A stretch of DNA of 14,611 nt from Chloroflexota bacterium (GCA_002687335.1 NYZY01000032.1:1-14611); one strand, 5' to 3'. Positions 7,338-14,237 are shown, counted from the stretch's first letter. Numbers and translations are program-made. Notes: generated from the letters alone by a model not told the origin.

Positions 7338-8207
7338 ATGAACTGGAATTTCGAAAATGCTGCACCAGTCATCGGCTCTATTACCGAAGGTAATGCATGG
7401 GACGGTGAAAAAATGTTGTACTCAAATATCGCTATGAATCGAATATTGAGTTACGACCCCAAGACCAGAAACGTCGCTGTTTGGCGTGATAATACACAAG
7501 GTACAAACGGGTTAAATTTCGACGCAAAAGGAAATCTGTTTGGATGCGCAGGTAATGGCCGGAAGATTGCTAGATTCGACCCGAACGGAGACATGACAAC
7601 AATTGTTGATCGATTGGACGGACGTCGAATCAACAGTCCAAATGATCTTGCCATAACTCCATCAGGAGCAATCTATTTTTCTGACCGTGTTGGCGACGTC
7701 GAGCCAAACGTAGGAATAGATCATTCATCGATAATTTCAGCAGAGCCCCAAGAGAATGGCTCATATAAGGCGATTCGACGTACTTTCGACACAACTATGC
7801 CCAATGGACTGTTATTTTCTGAAGACTACAAAACTCTATACGTCGCTCAAAGTGACTACCGAGCCAACGAAAAACGTGAGCTGCGCGCCTACCCAGTTAA
7901 AGATGACGGCTCATTAGGGACATACGAGGTTTTACATGACTTTGGCCCTCATCGAGGTATAGATGGCATGACCCTGTCAAGTGAGGGCCATATTATCGCA
8001 TGCAATGGATGGGAGATCTCAGGACCTGGCGGTATGATCACTATCTTTGATCCCAAAGGTCGAATCATTCAAACCCACCCCACCCCTGCGCTCAGGCCAA
8101 CAAACTGCACTTTCGCAGGTGAAGATCTATACGTAACTTCGATTGAAGGACATCTACTAGTCGCTCATGACACAGGAATGACAGGCCATTTATTGTGGCC
8201 CAATTAA
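7338..8207 (+). CDS. SMP-30/gluconolactonase/LRE-like protein, copy 1
   Basis: 289 residues, six-bladed beta-propeller family of metal-dependent lactonases. The expected metal or substrate ligands are present: E17 (TEGNAWDG), N102 (NSPNDLAI), N156 (MPNGLLFS) and D209 (GIDGM). No signal peptide, so probably cytoplasmic. Such proteins hydrolyse sugar lactones (gluconolactone, xylonolactone) or other esters and lactones. The usual EGP after the first ligand is EGN here. ATG 7338 has AAGGA about ten bases upstream. It lies 26 bases after the HAD gene and 46 bases before a second copy that follows the same plan. The substrate cannot be read from sequence. The HAD neighbour suggests a hydrolytic step in breakdown of an organic acid or lactone. 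Confidence 0.82.
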   Translation: MNWNFENAAPVIGSITEGNAWDGEKMLYSNIAMNRILSYDPKTRNVAVWRDNTQGTNGLNFDAKGNLFGCAGNGRKIARFDPNGDMTTIVDRLDGRRINSPNDLAITPSGAIYFSDRVGDVEPNVGIDHSSIISAEPQENGSYKAIRRTFDTTMPNGLLFSEDYKTLYVAQSDYRANEKRELRAYPVKDDGSLGTYEVLHDFGPHRGIDGMTLSSEGHIIACNGWEISGPGGMITIFDPKGRIIQTHPTPALRPTNCTFAGEDLYVTSIEGHLLVAHDTGMTGHLLWPN

Positions 8208-8253
8208 CCCATCGACTACAGGACATAACGACATCAAGGGAAAAGTTTGACAA

Positions 8254-9147
8254 ATGCCTACTTGGAAATGGACCCAAATCGCAAAACACGACACATTGAC
8301 CGAAGGCCCAGTATGGGATGGCTCTGGATTGCTCTACAACGAAGTTGCTAAAAGCACCACCTTCAGATGGAACCCAAAAAACGACGAAACCGCAATATGG
8401 AGGATGAACACTGGCGAAGCAAATGGAATGGTTTTCGATAGGCAAGGCCACTTATTTGTTTGTGAAGGTGGAGCTCATAGAGTTACAACAGTAGACACCG
8501 AAAATCCCGACATCGATCCAGACGTTGTCAGTAGTGGATTTGCGGGTGAAACCATGAACTGGCCGAATGATCTAGCAATCGATCAACACGGACGCGTCTA
8601 CTTTTCGGACCCTAACTACTCAAACAGTCCTAATAATATAAATGAAGAATCCGTCTACATGGCGGAGCATACCTTTGGCGGTAACTGGAACACCCACAGA
8701 GTTACATTCGACACCCATAAGCCAAATGGGGTTCTTTTTTCAATAGACCAGAAAACATTATTTGTAGCGGATGCTCCCTTTGAACCATCTGAACCACGCC
8801 AATTGCTTGCTTATCCTGTCAACTCCGATGGAACTCTAAGTGACTATCAAGTTCTTCACGACTTCGGTCGAGGTCGCGGTATCGACGGGATGACCCTGAC
8901 TTCCTCAGGCATCATTATCGCAACTGCCGGATCCTCTTCTATTGGCCCAGGTTCGATGATCTATGAGTTCGAACCATCAGGACGAGTCATCCAAACCCAC
9001 AGAACTCCAGTAGATAGCCCCACAAACTGCACGTATGGAGGAACATCACTTAACACGTTATTTGTGACCTTTGCCGGGGGAGAAGTTTATAAAGTCGATG
9101 AAACAGGTCATAACGGACATCTTGCGTACCCACAACTTCGCTTCTAA
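8254..9147 (+). CDS. SMP-30/gluconolactonase/LRE-like protein, copy 2
   Basis: 297 residues, a diverged tandem paralogue of the preceding gene. Ligands are E17 (TEGPVWDG, the canonical EGP form), N105 (NWPNDLAI), N158 (KPNGVLFS) and D211 (GIDGMTL). Shared blocks such as LHDFG.-RGIDGMTL and PTNCT show collinearity over the whole length, with many differences between, so both have probably been kept for different lactone or ester substrates. ATG 8254 is preceded by AAGGG about 13 bases upstream. No signal peptide is visible. It is the last gene of the + cluster. 37 bases separate its stop from the converging substrate-binding protein gene, with no T-tailed terminator in between. Family secure, substrate unknown. 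Confidence 0.82.
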   Translation: MPTWKWTQIAKHDTLTEGPVWDGSGLLYNEVAKSTTFRWNPKNDETAIWRMNTGEANGMVFDRQGHLFVCEGGAHRVTTVDTENPDIDPDVVSSGFAGETMNWPNDLAIDQHGRVYFSDPNYSNSPNNINEESVYMAEHTFGGNWNTHRVTFDTHKPNGVLFSIDQKTLFVADAPFEPSEPRQLLAYPVNSDGTLSDYQVLHDFGRGRGIDGMTLTSSGIIIATAGSSSIGPGSMIYEFEPSGRVIQTHRTPVDSPTNCTYGGTSLNTLFVTFAGGEVYKVDETGHNGHLAYPQLRF

Positions 9148-9184
9148 TCACCATTGATCTTTTACCAACGATGCAAGATACGAA

Positions 9185-10165
9185 TTAATGCCCAGTAAAG
9201 CTCGTGTCATATGCTGAAGAAGGATCTACTGATTGATCGATCAAACCTTTTGATTTCATCCAGTCAGAGAACGAAGTCCATCGCTCAGGCACCAAAGAAC
9301 CAAATGGCTGGTTTTCTGCTTGCCATAATGGAACAATAAGCACGACGCCAGCCCGATCTACTGCTTCATCAATTTCTGCATCCGGGTTCATCTTGAGCAA
9401 CGTGTCGATAGATCCTTGAGGATCTGATAATGCTCGTTCATAACCTTTGCTAAATGCTTTTACGAACTTCTTAACAATTTCAGGTCGGTCTCTAACTGTC
9501 TTTTCGGAGGCAACTAAGACCAACTCATAATACGTAGGAACTCCCCATTCATCTGGAAGCATTACATTGGCATCGTGCCCTTCGTTTTCCATCACGATCA
9601 ATTCGTGAGTCCAGTACGCGCCCACGACAGCATCTACCGTACCGGCAAGCAAAGCCTGTGATAGGGCAAATCCTACATCCACCAACTCCACGTCATCTCG
9701 AGATAACCCATCCGCTTCAAGCATGGTGGTTAGCATCGCTTCATTCCATGGAATTCCAGGATATCCGACCTTCTTTCCAGACAACTTGCCAGGTCGATCA
9801 ATCCCCGAGGATTGCAGAGACATCATTGAATTTAAAGGGCGCTGAACAACGCCTGCCACGGCAATAACTGGCACACCCGCATTACGAGCCTGCATCAAAT
9901 CCGGCTGATAAAACATTCCGAAGTCGCTATCCCCACTTGCAACCAAGCTAAGAATAGCCGTGGGATCAGCTGGCGGTTCTACAGTAACGTCCAACCCTTC
10001 GTCTTCGAAGAACCCTTTATCCACCGCCTCATAGATCCCTGCATGATTCGCATTTTGAAACCAATCCAATGTAAGTACTAGCTTTTGGGACTCTGCCTCA
10101 TTATTCCTACAACCTACAAGTACAACCATCATCGCAAGTACAAGATACAAAAATAACTTTTTCAT
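9185..10165 (-). CDS. thiY: ABC transporter substrate-binding lipoprotein, NMT1/THI5-like (ThiY-type)
   Basis: 326 residues. The N-terminus is a lipoprotein signal: KK, a hydrophobic run, and lipobox LVGC with Cys19. The mature part is an NMT1/THI5-like periplasmic-binding fold with LDWFQNANHAGIYEA (33-47), the 'DWf.N.nH.Giy.A' block of ThiY and its relatives, then GDSDFG (78-83). The Cys-rich iron motif of fungal THI5 HMP synthase is absent, as expected for a binding protein. ThiY of Bacillus binds formylamino-HMP, a thiamin degradation product. Its ATG overlaps the permease stop (ATGA). Placement behind a TPP riboswitch, in a window carrying tenA and thiD, supports a thiamin-pyrimidine ligand over taurine, nitrate or riboflavin, which related proteins bind. 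The precise ligand is inferred. Confidence 0.85.
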   Translation of the reverse strand: MKKLFLYLVLAMMVVLVGCRNNEAESQKLVLTLDWFQNANHAGIYEAVDKGFFEDEGLDVTVEPPADPTAILSLVASGDSDFGMFYQPDLMQARNAGVPVIAVAGVVQRPLNSMMSLQSSGIDRPGKLSGKKVGYPGIPWNEAMLTTMLEADGLSRDDVELVDVGFALSQALLAGTVDAVVGAYWTHELIVMENEGHDANVMLPDEWGVPTYYELVLVASEKTVRDRPEIVKKFVKAFSKGYERALSDPQGSIDTLLKMNPDAEIDEAVDRAGVVLIVPLWQAENQPFGSLVPERWTSFSDWMKSKGLIDQSVDPSSAYDTSFTGH

Positions 10166-10968
10166 GAGTCCCCTAAATTCTTAGCTTGATTCAAAATCGA
10201 TGGGTATTTACGTAAGGACCATTTTTCTATTGCAACAATTACGGAAAATAACGTGATCGCCACCACAGACAAAACCACTATTGCGGCGAAGACTCTCGCT
10301 GTTTGAAATTGCGGACCAGACAACTTCATGAGCCAACCCAAACCAGCACTGGCTCCAACCCATTCACCAATGACAGCACCAATCACCGATACCACTGCTG
10401 CTACTTTCATCCCTGCAAAAAAATTTGGTAAGGCAGTCGGAATCATTAGCTTTCTAAATATTTGTGCATTGGTTGCGCCAAGCGTCCGGAACATATCAAC
10501 AGACTCTGAATCAACTGAGCGTAAGCCCGTGACAAGGCTAACCACTAAAGGGAAAAACGTGAAGAGTACTACCACTATAACTTTTGAAAAAATATCCGTA
10601 CCAACCCAGATGATAAGAAGAGGTGCCAGAGTAAATATGGGTATCGTCTGAGACGCTATGATAATTGGATAGACTGACCGTTCCATAGTACGAGACCACA
10701 CAATTCCTGATGCAAGAGCAACTCCTATCATCAGCGACACGGCGAATCCCATAATTATCTCCACCAGCGTGATGCCAGCGTGTCGGGCCAAAAGCCCTAT
10801 GGAGTCAATTAATTCTTGAAAAATAATTGTTGGTGGAGGAAGCAACCATCTTTCAATATCAAGAAACCAAACAACAAACTCCCACATCAAAATCAGCGCA
10901 AAAGCAGTCAAAATCGCTGGAGACCAATTCTTAGCAGCTTGCCAGATGGCTACTAAATAAGCGATCAC
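10162..10968 (-). CDS. thiX: ABC transporter permease, thiamin precursor import (ThiX-type)
   Basis: 268 residues, BPD_transp_1 family inner-membrane permease with about six hydrophobic segments (roughly 17-36, 65-90, 100-120, 127-148, 188-205, 226-246). The cytoplasmic EAA loop that docks the ATPase is visible as MFRTLGATNAQIFRKLMIP (159-177) followed by ALPNFFAG. It resembles the SsuC/TauC/ThiX group that partners NMT1-type binding proteins. It overlaps the ATPase gene upstream by 4 bases and the binding-protein gene downstream by 4 bases, so the three subunits come from one transcript. The substrate is inferred from the riboswitch and neighbours, since permease sequence alone does not separate thiamin precursors from sulfonates. 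Confidence 0.85.
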   Translation of the reverse strand: MIAYLVAIWQAAKNWSPAILTAFALILMWEFVVWFLDIERWLLPPPTIIFQELIDSIGLLARHAGITLVEIIMGFAVSLMIGVALASGIVWSRTMERSVYPIIIASQTIPIFTLAPLLIIWVGTDIFSKVIVVVLFTFFPLVVSLVTGLRSVDSESVDMFRTLGATNAQIFRKLMIPTALPNFFAGMKVAAVVSVIGAVIGEWVGASAGLGWLMKLSGPQFQTARVFAAIVVLSVVAITLFSVIVAIEKWSLRKYPSILNQAKNLGDS

Positions 10969-11747
10969 AAAGACACCTCTTGTCTCTCCAGTAAAGCCAG
11001 AATGTCTTTCCTTAATTCAACGAACGCCGGTGAAGTGAATGAAGACTCGATGCTGGAGTCAGTCAACTTGACATCTACTTCAGCGATTATGCGACCGGGC
11101 TCACTTGCCATGATCATTACTCGGTCTGCGAGCAATATCGCTTCCTCTACATCATGAGTAACCAACAGCACTGCCTTATCATTGCGAACTAAAACACTGA
11201 GCAACCATTTCTGTAACGCGTTACGGGTTATTGCATCGAGAGCTCCGAAAGGCTCATCAAGAAGCAACACGTGATTATCAAGCAAAATGGTCCGCATCAA
11301 TGCGGCTCGTTGACGCATTCCACCAGATAATTGCCAAGGCATATAGTTGAGTACGTCAGATAGACCAAATGATTTTGCCAGTTCCTGCACTCGTACCTTT
11401 GATACATCACCGGAAATGCTCCGTAGTTCCATCCCAAGCTGGCAATTCTCAGCGATCGTCCGCCACGGCAGCAGAAGGTCTCGCTGCTGCATGTACGAAA
11501 CATTGCCTAGTCGCCCCGAAGAATCAAATATACCGTTAGCACTTACAGTTCCTTTACCAGGAGATAAGAGCCCGGAAATCAGATTTAAAAGTGTACTTTT
11601 ACCGCAACCTGAAGGCCCAACAAGCGCCACAAATTCTCCTCGATTTACCGAGAGGTCAACATTGTCGAGAACCGGAATGCCCTCGTAATCAAATCTAACT
11701 CCAGAAACGGTTAACAACGCGTCCTTATCAACAGTAGACACGGCCAT
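10965..11747 (-). CDS. thiZ: ABC transporter ATP-binding protein, thiamin precursor import (ThiZ-type)
   Basis: 260 residues with a complete nucleotide-binding domain: Walker A GPSGCGKST (44-52), Q-loop around Q87-Q88, signature LSGGMRQR (140-147), Walker B LLLDEP (161-166) with D-loop GALD, and switch His198 in VTHD. It energises import through the overlapping permease. The overall pattern (SYMQQRDLLLPWRTIAEN) is that of SsuB/TauB/ThiZ ATPases. The start is ATG 11745-11747 with only a modest GGGA site upstream. This start region is complementary to a segment just after the riboswitch, so translation may be the regulated step. First gene of the importer operon. Confidence 0.87.
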   Translation of the reverse strand: MAVSTVDKDALLTVSGVRFDYEGIPVLDNVDLSVNRGEFVALVGPSGCGKSTLLNLISGLLSPGKGTVSANGIFDSSGRLGNVSYMQQRDLLLPWRTIAENCQLGMELRSISGDVSKVRVQELAKSFGLSDVLNYMPWQLSGGMRQRAALMRTILLDNHVLLLDEPFGALDAITRNALQKWLLSVLVRNDKAVLLVTHDVEEAILLADRVMIMASEPGRIIAEVDVKLTDSSIESSFTSPAFVELRKDILALLERQEVSL

Positions 11748-11842
11748 TTCCCAACACGAATTTCTCAGAATAGGAACTCATTCTTATAACGCAATTATTC
11801 AGGTCTATTTATAACGCTGAGTAATACACGCTTGGATATGGC
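11743..11842 (-). promoter_or_regulatory. Putative riboswitch expression platform (start-codon sequestering helix)
   Basis: On the - strand GCCATATCCAA (11842-11832), just past the TPP aptamer, is complementary to TTGGGAAATGGC (11754-11743), which holds the weak ribosome site and ATG of the ATPase gene. The helix has ten pairs, one A-A mismatch and one bulged G. The same GCCATATC could instead pair (six of seven) with GAGATGG inside the aptamer core, an apparent switch. The loop between is AT-rich and carries the direct repeat GCGTTATAA twice (+ coordinates 11784-11792 and 11809-11817). No T-tailed terminator is seen. This is an inference from base complementarity only. Confidence 0.4.
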
Positions 11843-11946
11843 ATCAGGCCGTTTTCCTACGCTGGCATTACCCAGATCAGGTTCAAGGGTTGGCAAAGTT
11901 TCATTGTTTACCATCTCAGCCCGGCTACCCGAGCACCCCTGTGCGT
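11843..11946 (-). ncRNA. TPP riboswitch aptamer (THI element)
   Basis: Read on the - strand, the conserved order is present: GGGGTGC, a P2 stem CTCGG/CCGGG, CTGAGA, a P3 stem TGGTAAA/TTTGCCA around a 9-base loop, ACCCTTGAACCTGATCTGG, then TAATGCCAGCGTAGG with the CTGG/CCAG helix. These are the thiamin pyrophosphate-binding signatures (CUGAGA and ACCUGAU...GGUAAUGCCAGCGUAGG). The outer P1 helix is not obvious, so the boundaries are approximate. The aptamer ends about 95 bases before the ATPase ATG on the same strand. It therefore controls the three-gene importer, turning it off when TPP is plentiful. Nothing comparable lies upstream of tenA-thiD. Confidence 0.95.
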
Positions 11947-11989
11947 TGCTAACAACACTAGCAAAGTTTCGGAACTTCACCTGCGCACA

Positions 11990-12018
11990 AGTTTTGCAAC
12001 CTCAGAGCATCATGTCAA
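11990..12018 (-). promoter_or_regulatory. Candidate promoter upstream of the TPP riboswitch
   Basis: On the - strand a perfect -35 TTGACA (12018-12013) is followed after 17 bases by AAAACT (11995-11990), a poor -10 that keeps only the second A, the fourth A and the final T. The implied start near 11983 would give a leader holding the whole aptamer. The position is right and the -10 weak, so this is a modest call. Confidence 0.3.
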
Positions 12019-12074
12019 ATGATCTAGCAATTAGCAGCCTACAATGTTTGCAGCTTGACCGGGTCACAGCTAAA

Positions 12075-13001
12075 ATGCGGCTAATTCGATTTGAAAAGGC
12101 TTGTCATAGACACAGGAAAAATTCATCCATTTTGGGAACCACCCCGTCAAATCCTAAAGAGAATTTCGCCCGCACCGTCAGCTGCCCAGATTGGGAGATT
12201 AACCTCTCGTCAGCTAGCCTGAACGCTGCGGCAGCTGAGTTTCCTGCTCTCGACGTCGTGGCATATCAGGGTCTTATAGCTAAGTTAGGTGTACGAGTAA
12301 AATCTCGTCTCACCACTCACCACTCAACCTACGATTTCGTTGATGTCATGCACGACGTTATCTTCAGAGAAGCGGGCTTCAAGGGCAATACAACGGATTA
12401 TTTCGATCCAAATAACAATCACATAAACCAAGTGATTGACCGAAAAACAGGAAGCCCTGTAGCTCTCTCGATACTGTACATGGAAGTCGCGAGAACCGCT
12501 GGAGTATTGGTAGACGGGATATCACTTCGCAAACACTTCATTGTGGCGATCGGCGAGGGGGACGAAAGACTTTATGTTGACCCTTTCTATCGCGGTGGCC
12601 TACTCTCTAGAAAGGAATGCATCTCCAGCATACTCGGGAAAGAAAGAGTGGATGGCGCTGACTTCGATGATCTGGAGCGCAAATTCCTGCGTCCCACAAA
12701 CAAGAGAACCATACTCCGTAGGCTCATTAGCAATCTCAAAGTCGCATACGAAAAGCACAAACGATACAAACTCGCCCTTTCGGCTTCGGAACGAATTCAA
12801 CTTCTGGACCCTACAAACTTAGGCAACTTAAGTGAACTGGCACACTTACAGACCAAGGTAGGCAATTTTGGTGACGCCGTTGACTCCCTGACTCAGTTCC
12901 TCGAACGCGCTCCCGCCGGAGCGAATACAGAGCAGGCAGAAAGCGCGCTGCGTAAGTTAAAGACATTAACGACTCAGGGAAAAGAAAATCCAGAGAGTTA
13001 A
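12075..13001 (+). CDS. SirB1-family protein (transglutaminase-like plus TPR)
   Basis: 308 residues from ATG 12075. The open frame runs back to 11832, but that part is antisense to the TPP riboswitch and reads as non-protein, so I reject the long start. ATG 12012 or TTG 12132 (with AGGAAA at 12112-12117) are alternatives. The core matches SirB1: GFKGNTTDYFDPNNNHINQVI, then TGSPVALSILYMEVARTAG, RKHFIVA with H154, and LYVDPF with D169, the His/Asp part of a transglutaminase-like fold. The usual nucleophilic Cys position is not Cys, as in SirB1 proteins generally. The C-terminal ~90 residues look like tetratricopeptide helices (YKLALSASERIQLLDP, GNFGDAVDSLTQFLERAP). The role is unknown in the family, possibly protein binding. 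A candidate promoter TTGCAG-16-TAAAAT (12049-12076) would make 12075 too early and favour TTG 12132. Confidence 0.8.
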   Translation: MRLIRFEKACHRHRKNSSILGTTPSNPKENFARTVSCPDWEINLSSASLNAAAAEFPALDVVAYQGLIAKLGVRVKSRLTTHHSTYDFVDVMHDVIFREAGFKGNTTDYFDPNNNHINQVIDRKTGSPVALSILYMEVARTAGVLVDGISLRKHFIVAIGEGDERLYVDPFYRGGLLSRKECISSILGKERVDGADFDDLERKFLRPTNKRTILRRLISNLKVAYEKHKRYKLALSASERIQLLDPTNLGNLSELAHLQTKVGNFGDAVDSLTQFLERAPAGANTEQAESALRKLKTLTTQGKENPES

Positions 13002-13265
13002 CAAAACCTGGCAATCGAAGAATTCGCCGGCTTAATATCGACAGATAGTAACGATAAGTCAGATCTAACCATGCGGCGCGACCTGATAAGTTTTCGCACC
13101 GTAGCCTCATTTCATCGGCACCTAAATGGCTTGATAATTTCCCTTGAGGCAACTCGTGAACAATAACTCTCTCGTCTAGTCGCACGAAATCGACCTTTGA
13201 TCTGATCCATTGATCACAGTTTCCTCTCGTCAACAATACCCAGATAACCACTGGGAATTCTTAAT
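13002..13265 (+). other. Gene-poor stretch after the SirB1-family gene
   Basis: I see no convincing gene here. A - strand open frame covers much of it but reads into the antisense of the SirB1 gene, is rich in Arg, Leu and Ser, and shows no motif. A small inverted repeat CCCAG (13239-13243)/CTGGG (13251-13255) lies just ahead of the 19-codon frame at 13266 and could hide its GGGA site. No T-tailed terminator, tRNA or repeat array is visible. Confidence 0.4.
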
Positions 13266-13325
13266 ATGAATGAAACAACTCTGACCGAAGTAAAAAGCCA
13301 GATCGTAATATTTGAACCCACATGA
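13266..13325 (+). CDS. Possible 19-codon leader ORF
   Basis: ATG 13266-13268 opens a 19-residue frame (MNETTLTEVK...) that ends in TGA 13323-13325, overlapping the ATG of the zinc-ribbon gene by stop-start coupling (ATGA). GGGA about 11 bases upstream could serve as a ribosome site. Its first bases, ATGAATGAAA, repeat exactly at the start of the next gene, 56 bases on, and the peptides begin alike (MNETTLTEV and MNENTETKV). It may be a translated leader that feeds ribosomes to the next gene, which has no clear site of its own, or the relic of a small duplication. It is short, so chance is possible. Confidence 0.25.
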   Translation: MNETTLTEVKSQIVIFEPT

Positions 13326-13444
13326 ATGAAAACACAGAAACTAAGGTTTGGATCTGTGATCGTTGCGAATCTCAACTGGTCGACCTCCATTGCAAGCTGA
13401 GATGCGACAACTGCGGTTTTATGCGGGACTGTAGCGACCCTTAA
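13322..13444 (+). CDS. Small zinc-ribbon protein (40 residues)
   Basis: ATG 13322 to TAA 13442-13444 encodes 40 residues. After a short acidic N-terminus comes CDRC (12-15), then HC (23-24) and CDNC (28-31), with one more Cys at 37 before SDP. Two CxxC knuckles 12 residues apart are the layout of a treble-clef or rubredoxin-like zinc ribbon. The extra His23, Cys24 and Cys37 could add or swap ligands. The Cys density and spacing make it very unlikely to be a chance frame. No ribosome site is visible directly upstream, but the stop of a 19-codon frame overlaps the start. The function is unknown. Tiny ribbons of this sort bind nucleic acid or proteins or act as metallochaperones. I do not recognise a named family. 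Confidence 0.65.
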   Translation: MNENTETKVWICDRCESQLVDLHCKLRCDNCGFMRDCSDP

Positions 13445-13483
13445 GTTCGATTAAAAACTTATTATCCAAGACCAATTTGATTA

Positions 13484-13509
13484 ACTAACAATCAACAACG
13501 TTGGTTAGG
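13484..13509 (+). repeat. Imperfect inverted repeat before the lipoprotein gene
   Basis: CTAAC-AAT-CAAC (13485-13496) can pair with GTTG-GTTAG (13500-13508), nine pairs with a 3-base bulge and a 3-base loop. No T-run follows, so it is not a standard terminator. It lies 18 bases ahead of the lipoprotein start and might be an operator or a leader hairpin. Weak. Confidence 0.25.
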
Positions 13510-13526
13510 TTGCGAACGCACACAAG

Positions 13527-14234
13527 ATGACTGTTCATTTACATCACATACCTGTAACAGCCGCAGCGCTATTTTTTCTCATTGCGCTCAGTTGCTCAAA
13601 TCATACGGCTGTTGAGGAACCGACCTTCTCTCGCATAACGCCAGCCAATGCCGTAGATTCCTCGCACAAGGCGATGCAAGAACTTAACAATTTCGAGTTC
13701 GAATTAACTCACCGTGAAGGATTCACGACTCTCGCAGGTTCACTCGAAATGACAAAAGCCGGTGGGATTGTTACTTCAAACGGTTTTGATCTTATTGCTG
13801 AAGCAAGAATAGGACGCGCTTTTGTACGCATTGAAGCCATTGTCATTGACGATAAAACGTGGATGACAAATCCACTTACCGGCACGTGGTCTCAGATTGC
13901 CCCTGAGGATAGTCCTTTTTCATTTCTCGACCCGATAAAGTTGGTAGCAGATATTCTTGGGGAAACCCAAAACGCAAGATATGCAGAAAGCGAACAGATG
14001 AGCGGTGAATTGGTCATTGTGGGACAGATCCCTGCGACCACCCTTGCTGCGCTCGTTGGAGAGGTTCAGAGAGAAGCTACACCAAAGATAAGCCTGACCC
14101 TAGATGCCGAAAGTTATCTCCTAAAAAAAATTGTTATAACTGGAATTACGCAACCTGGAGATGAATCAAACACTATTCGAGTAATAACACTATCCAATTT
14201 CAATGCAAAAACGTTGCTTCAACCACCGATTTAA
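13527..14234 (+). CDS. LppX/LprAFG-type lipoprotein (LprG-like)
   Basis: 235 residues. A hydrophobic N-terminal signal ends in a lipobox-like ALSC with Cys23, followed by a flexible region and an LppX_LprAFG-like fold: alternating beta strands such as FEFELTHREGFTTLAGSLEM, then DDKTWMTNPLTGTWSQI, a motif I associate with this family, and a C-terminal KISLTLDAESYLLKKIVI. Mycobacterial members (LprG, LppX) hold lipids in a hydrophobic pocket and move triacylglycerides, lipoarabinomannan or phthiocerol esters to the outer layer. The next gene, three bases downstream, is an MFS transporter resembling the Rv1410/P55 partner of LprG, which strongly supports a lipid-carrier role. No good ribosome site precedes the ATG. 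The lipobox is not ideal (ALSC). Confidence 0.75.
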   Translation: MTVHLHHIPVTAAALFFLIALSCSNHTAVEEPTFSRITPANAVDSSHKAMQELNNFEFELTHREGFTTLAGSLEMTKAGGIVTSNGFDLIAEARIGRAFVRIEAIVIDDKTWMTNPLTGTWSQIAPEDSPFSFLDPIKLVADILGETQNARYAESEQMSGELVIVGQIPATTLAALVGEVQREATPKISLTLDAESYLLKKIVITGITQPGDESNTIRVITLSNFNAKTLLQPPI

Positions 14235-14237
14235 ACG

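Noticed and set aside
9120..9178. ATCTTGC...GCAAGAT inverted repeat at the SMP-30/ThiY junction
   Set aside because: The arms are only 7 bp with a 45-base loop and the left arm is within coding sequence, so it is not a credible bidirectional terminator.
9185..11747. Reading the ABC importer as a taurine, alkanesulfonate or nitrate system
   Set aside because: The subunits are related to those systems, but the TPP riboswitch, the ThiY-type DWFQNANHAGIY block and the nearby tenA-thiD point to a thiamin precursor.
11832..12074. N-terminal 81-codon extension of the SirB1-family frame
   Set aside because: It is antisense to the TPP aptamer and its peptide shows no similarity to SirB1 N-termini. 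The open frame is a by-product of the conserved RNA sequence.
12811..13251. 146-codon open frame on the - strand
   Set aside because: Nearly half is antisense to the SirB1 TPR region, the rest is Arg/Leu/Ser rich without any motif, and there is no ribosome site.
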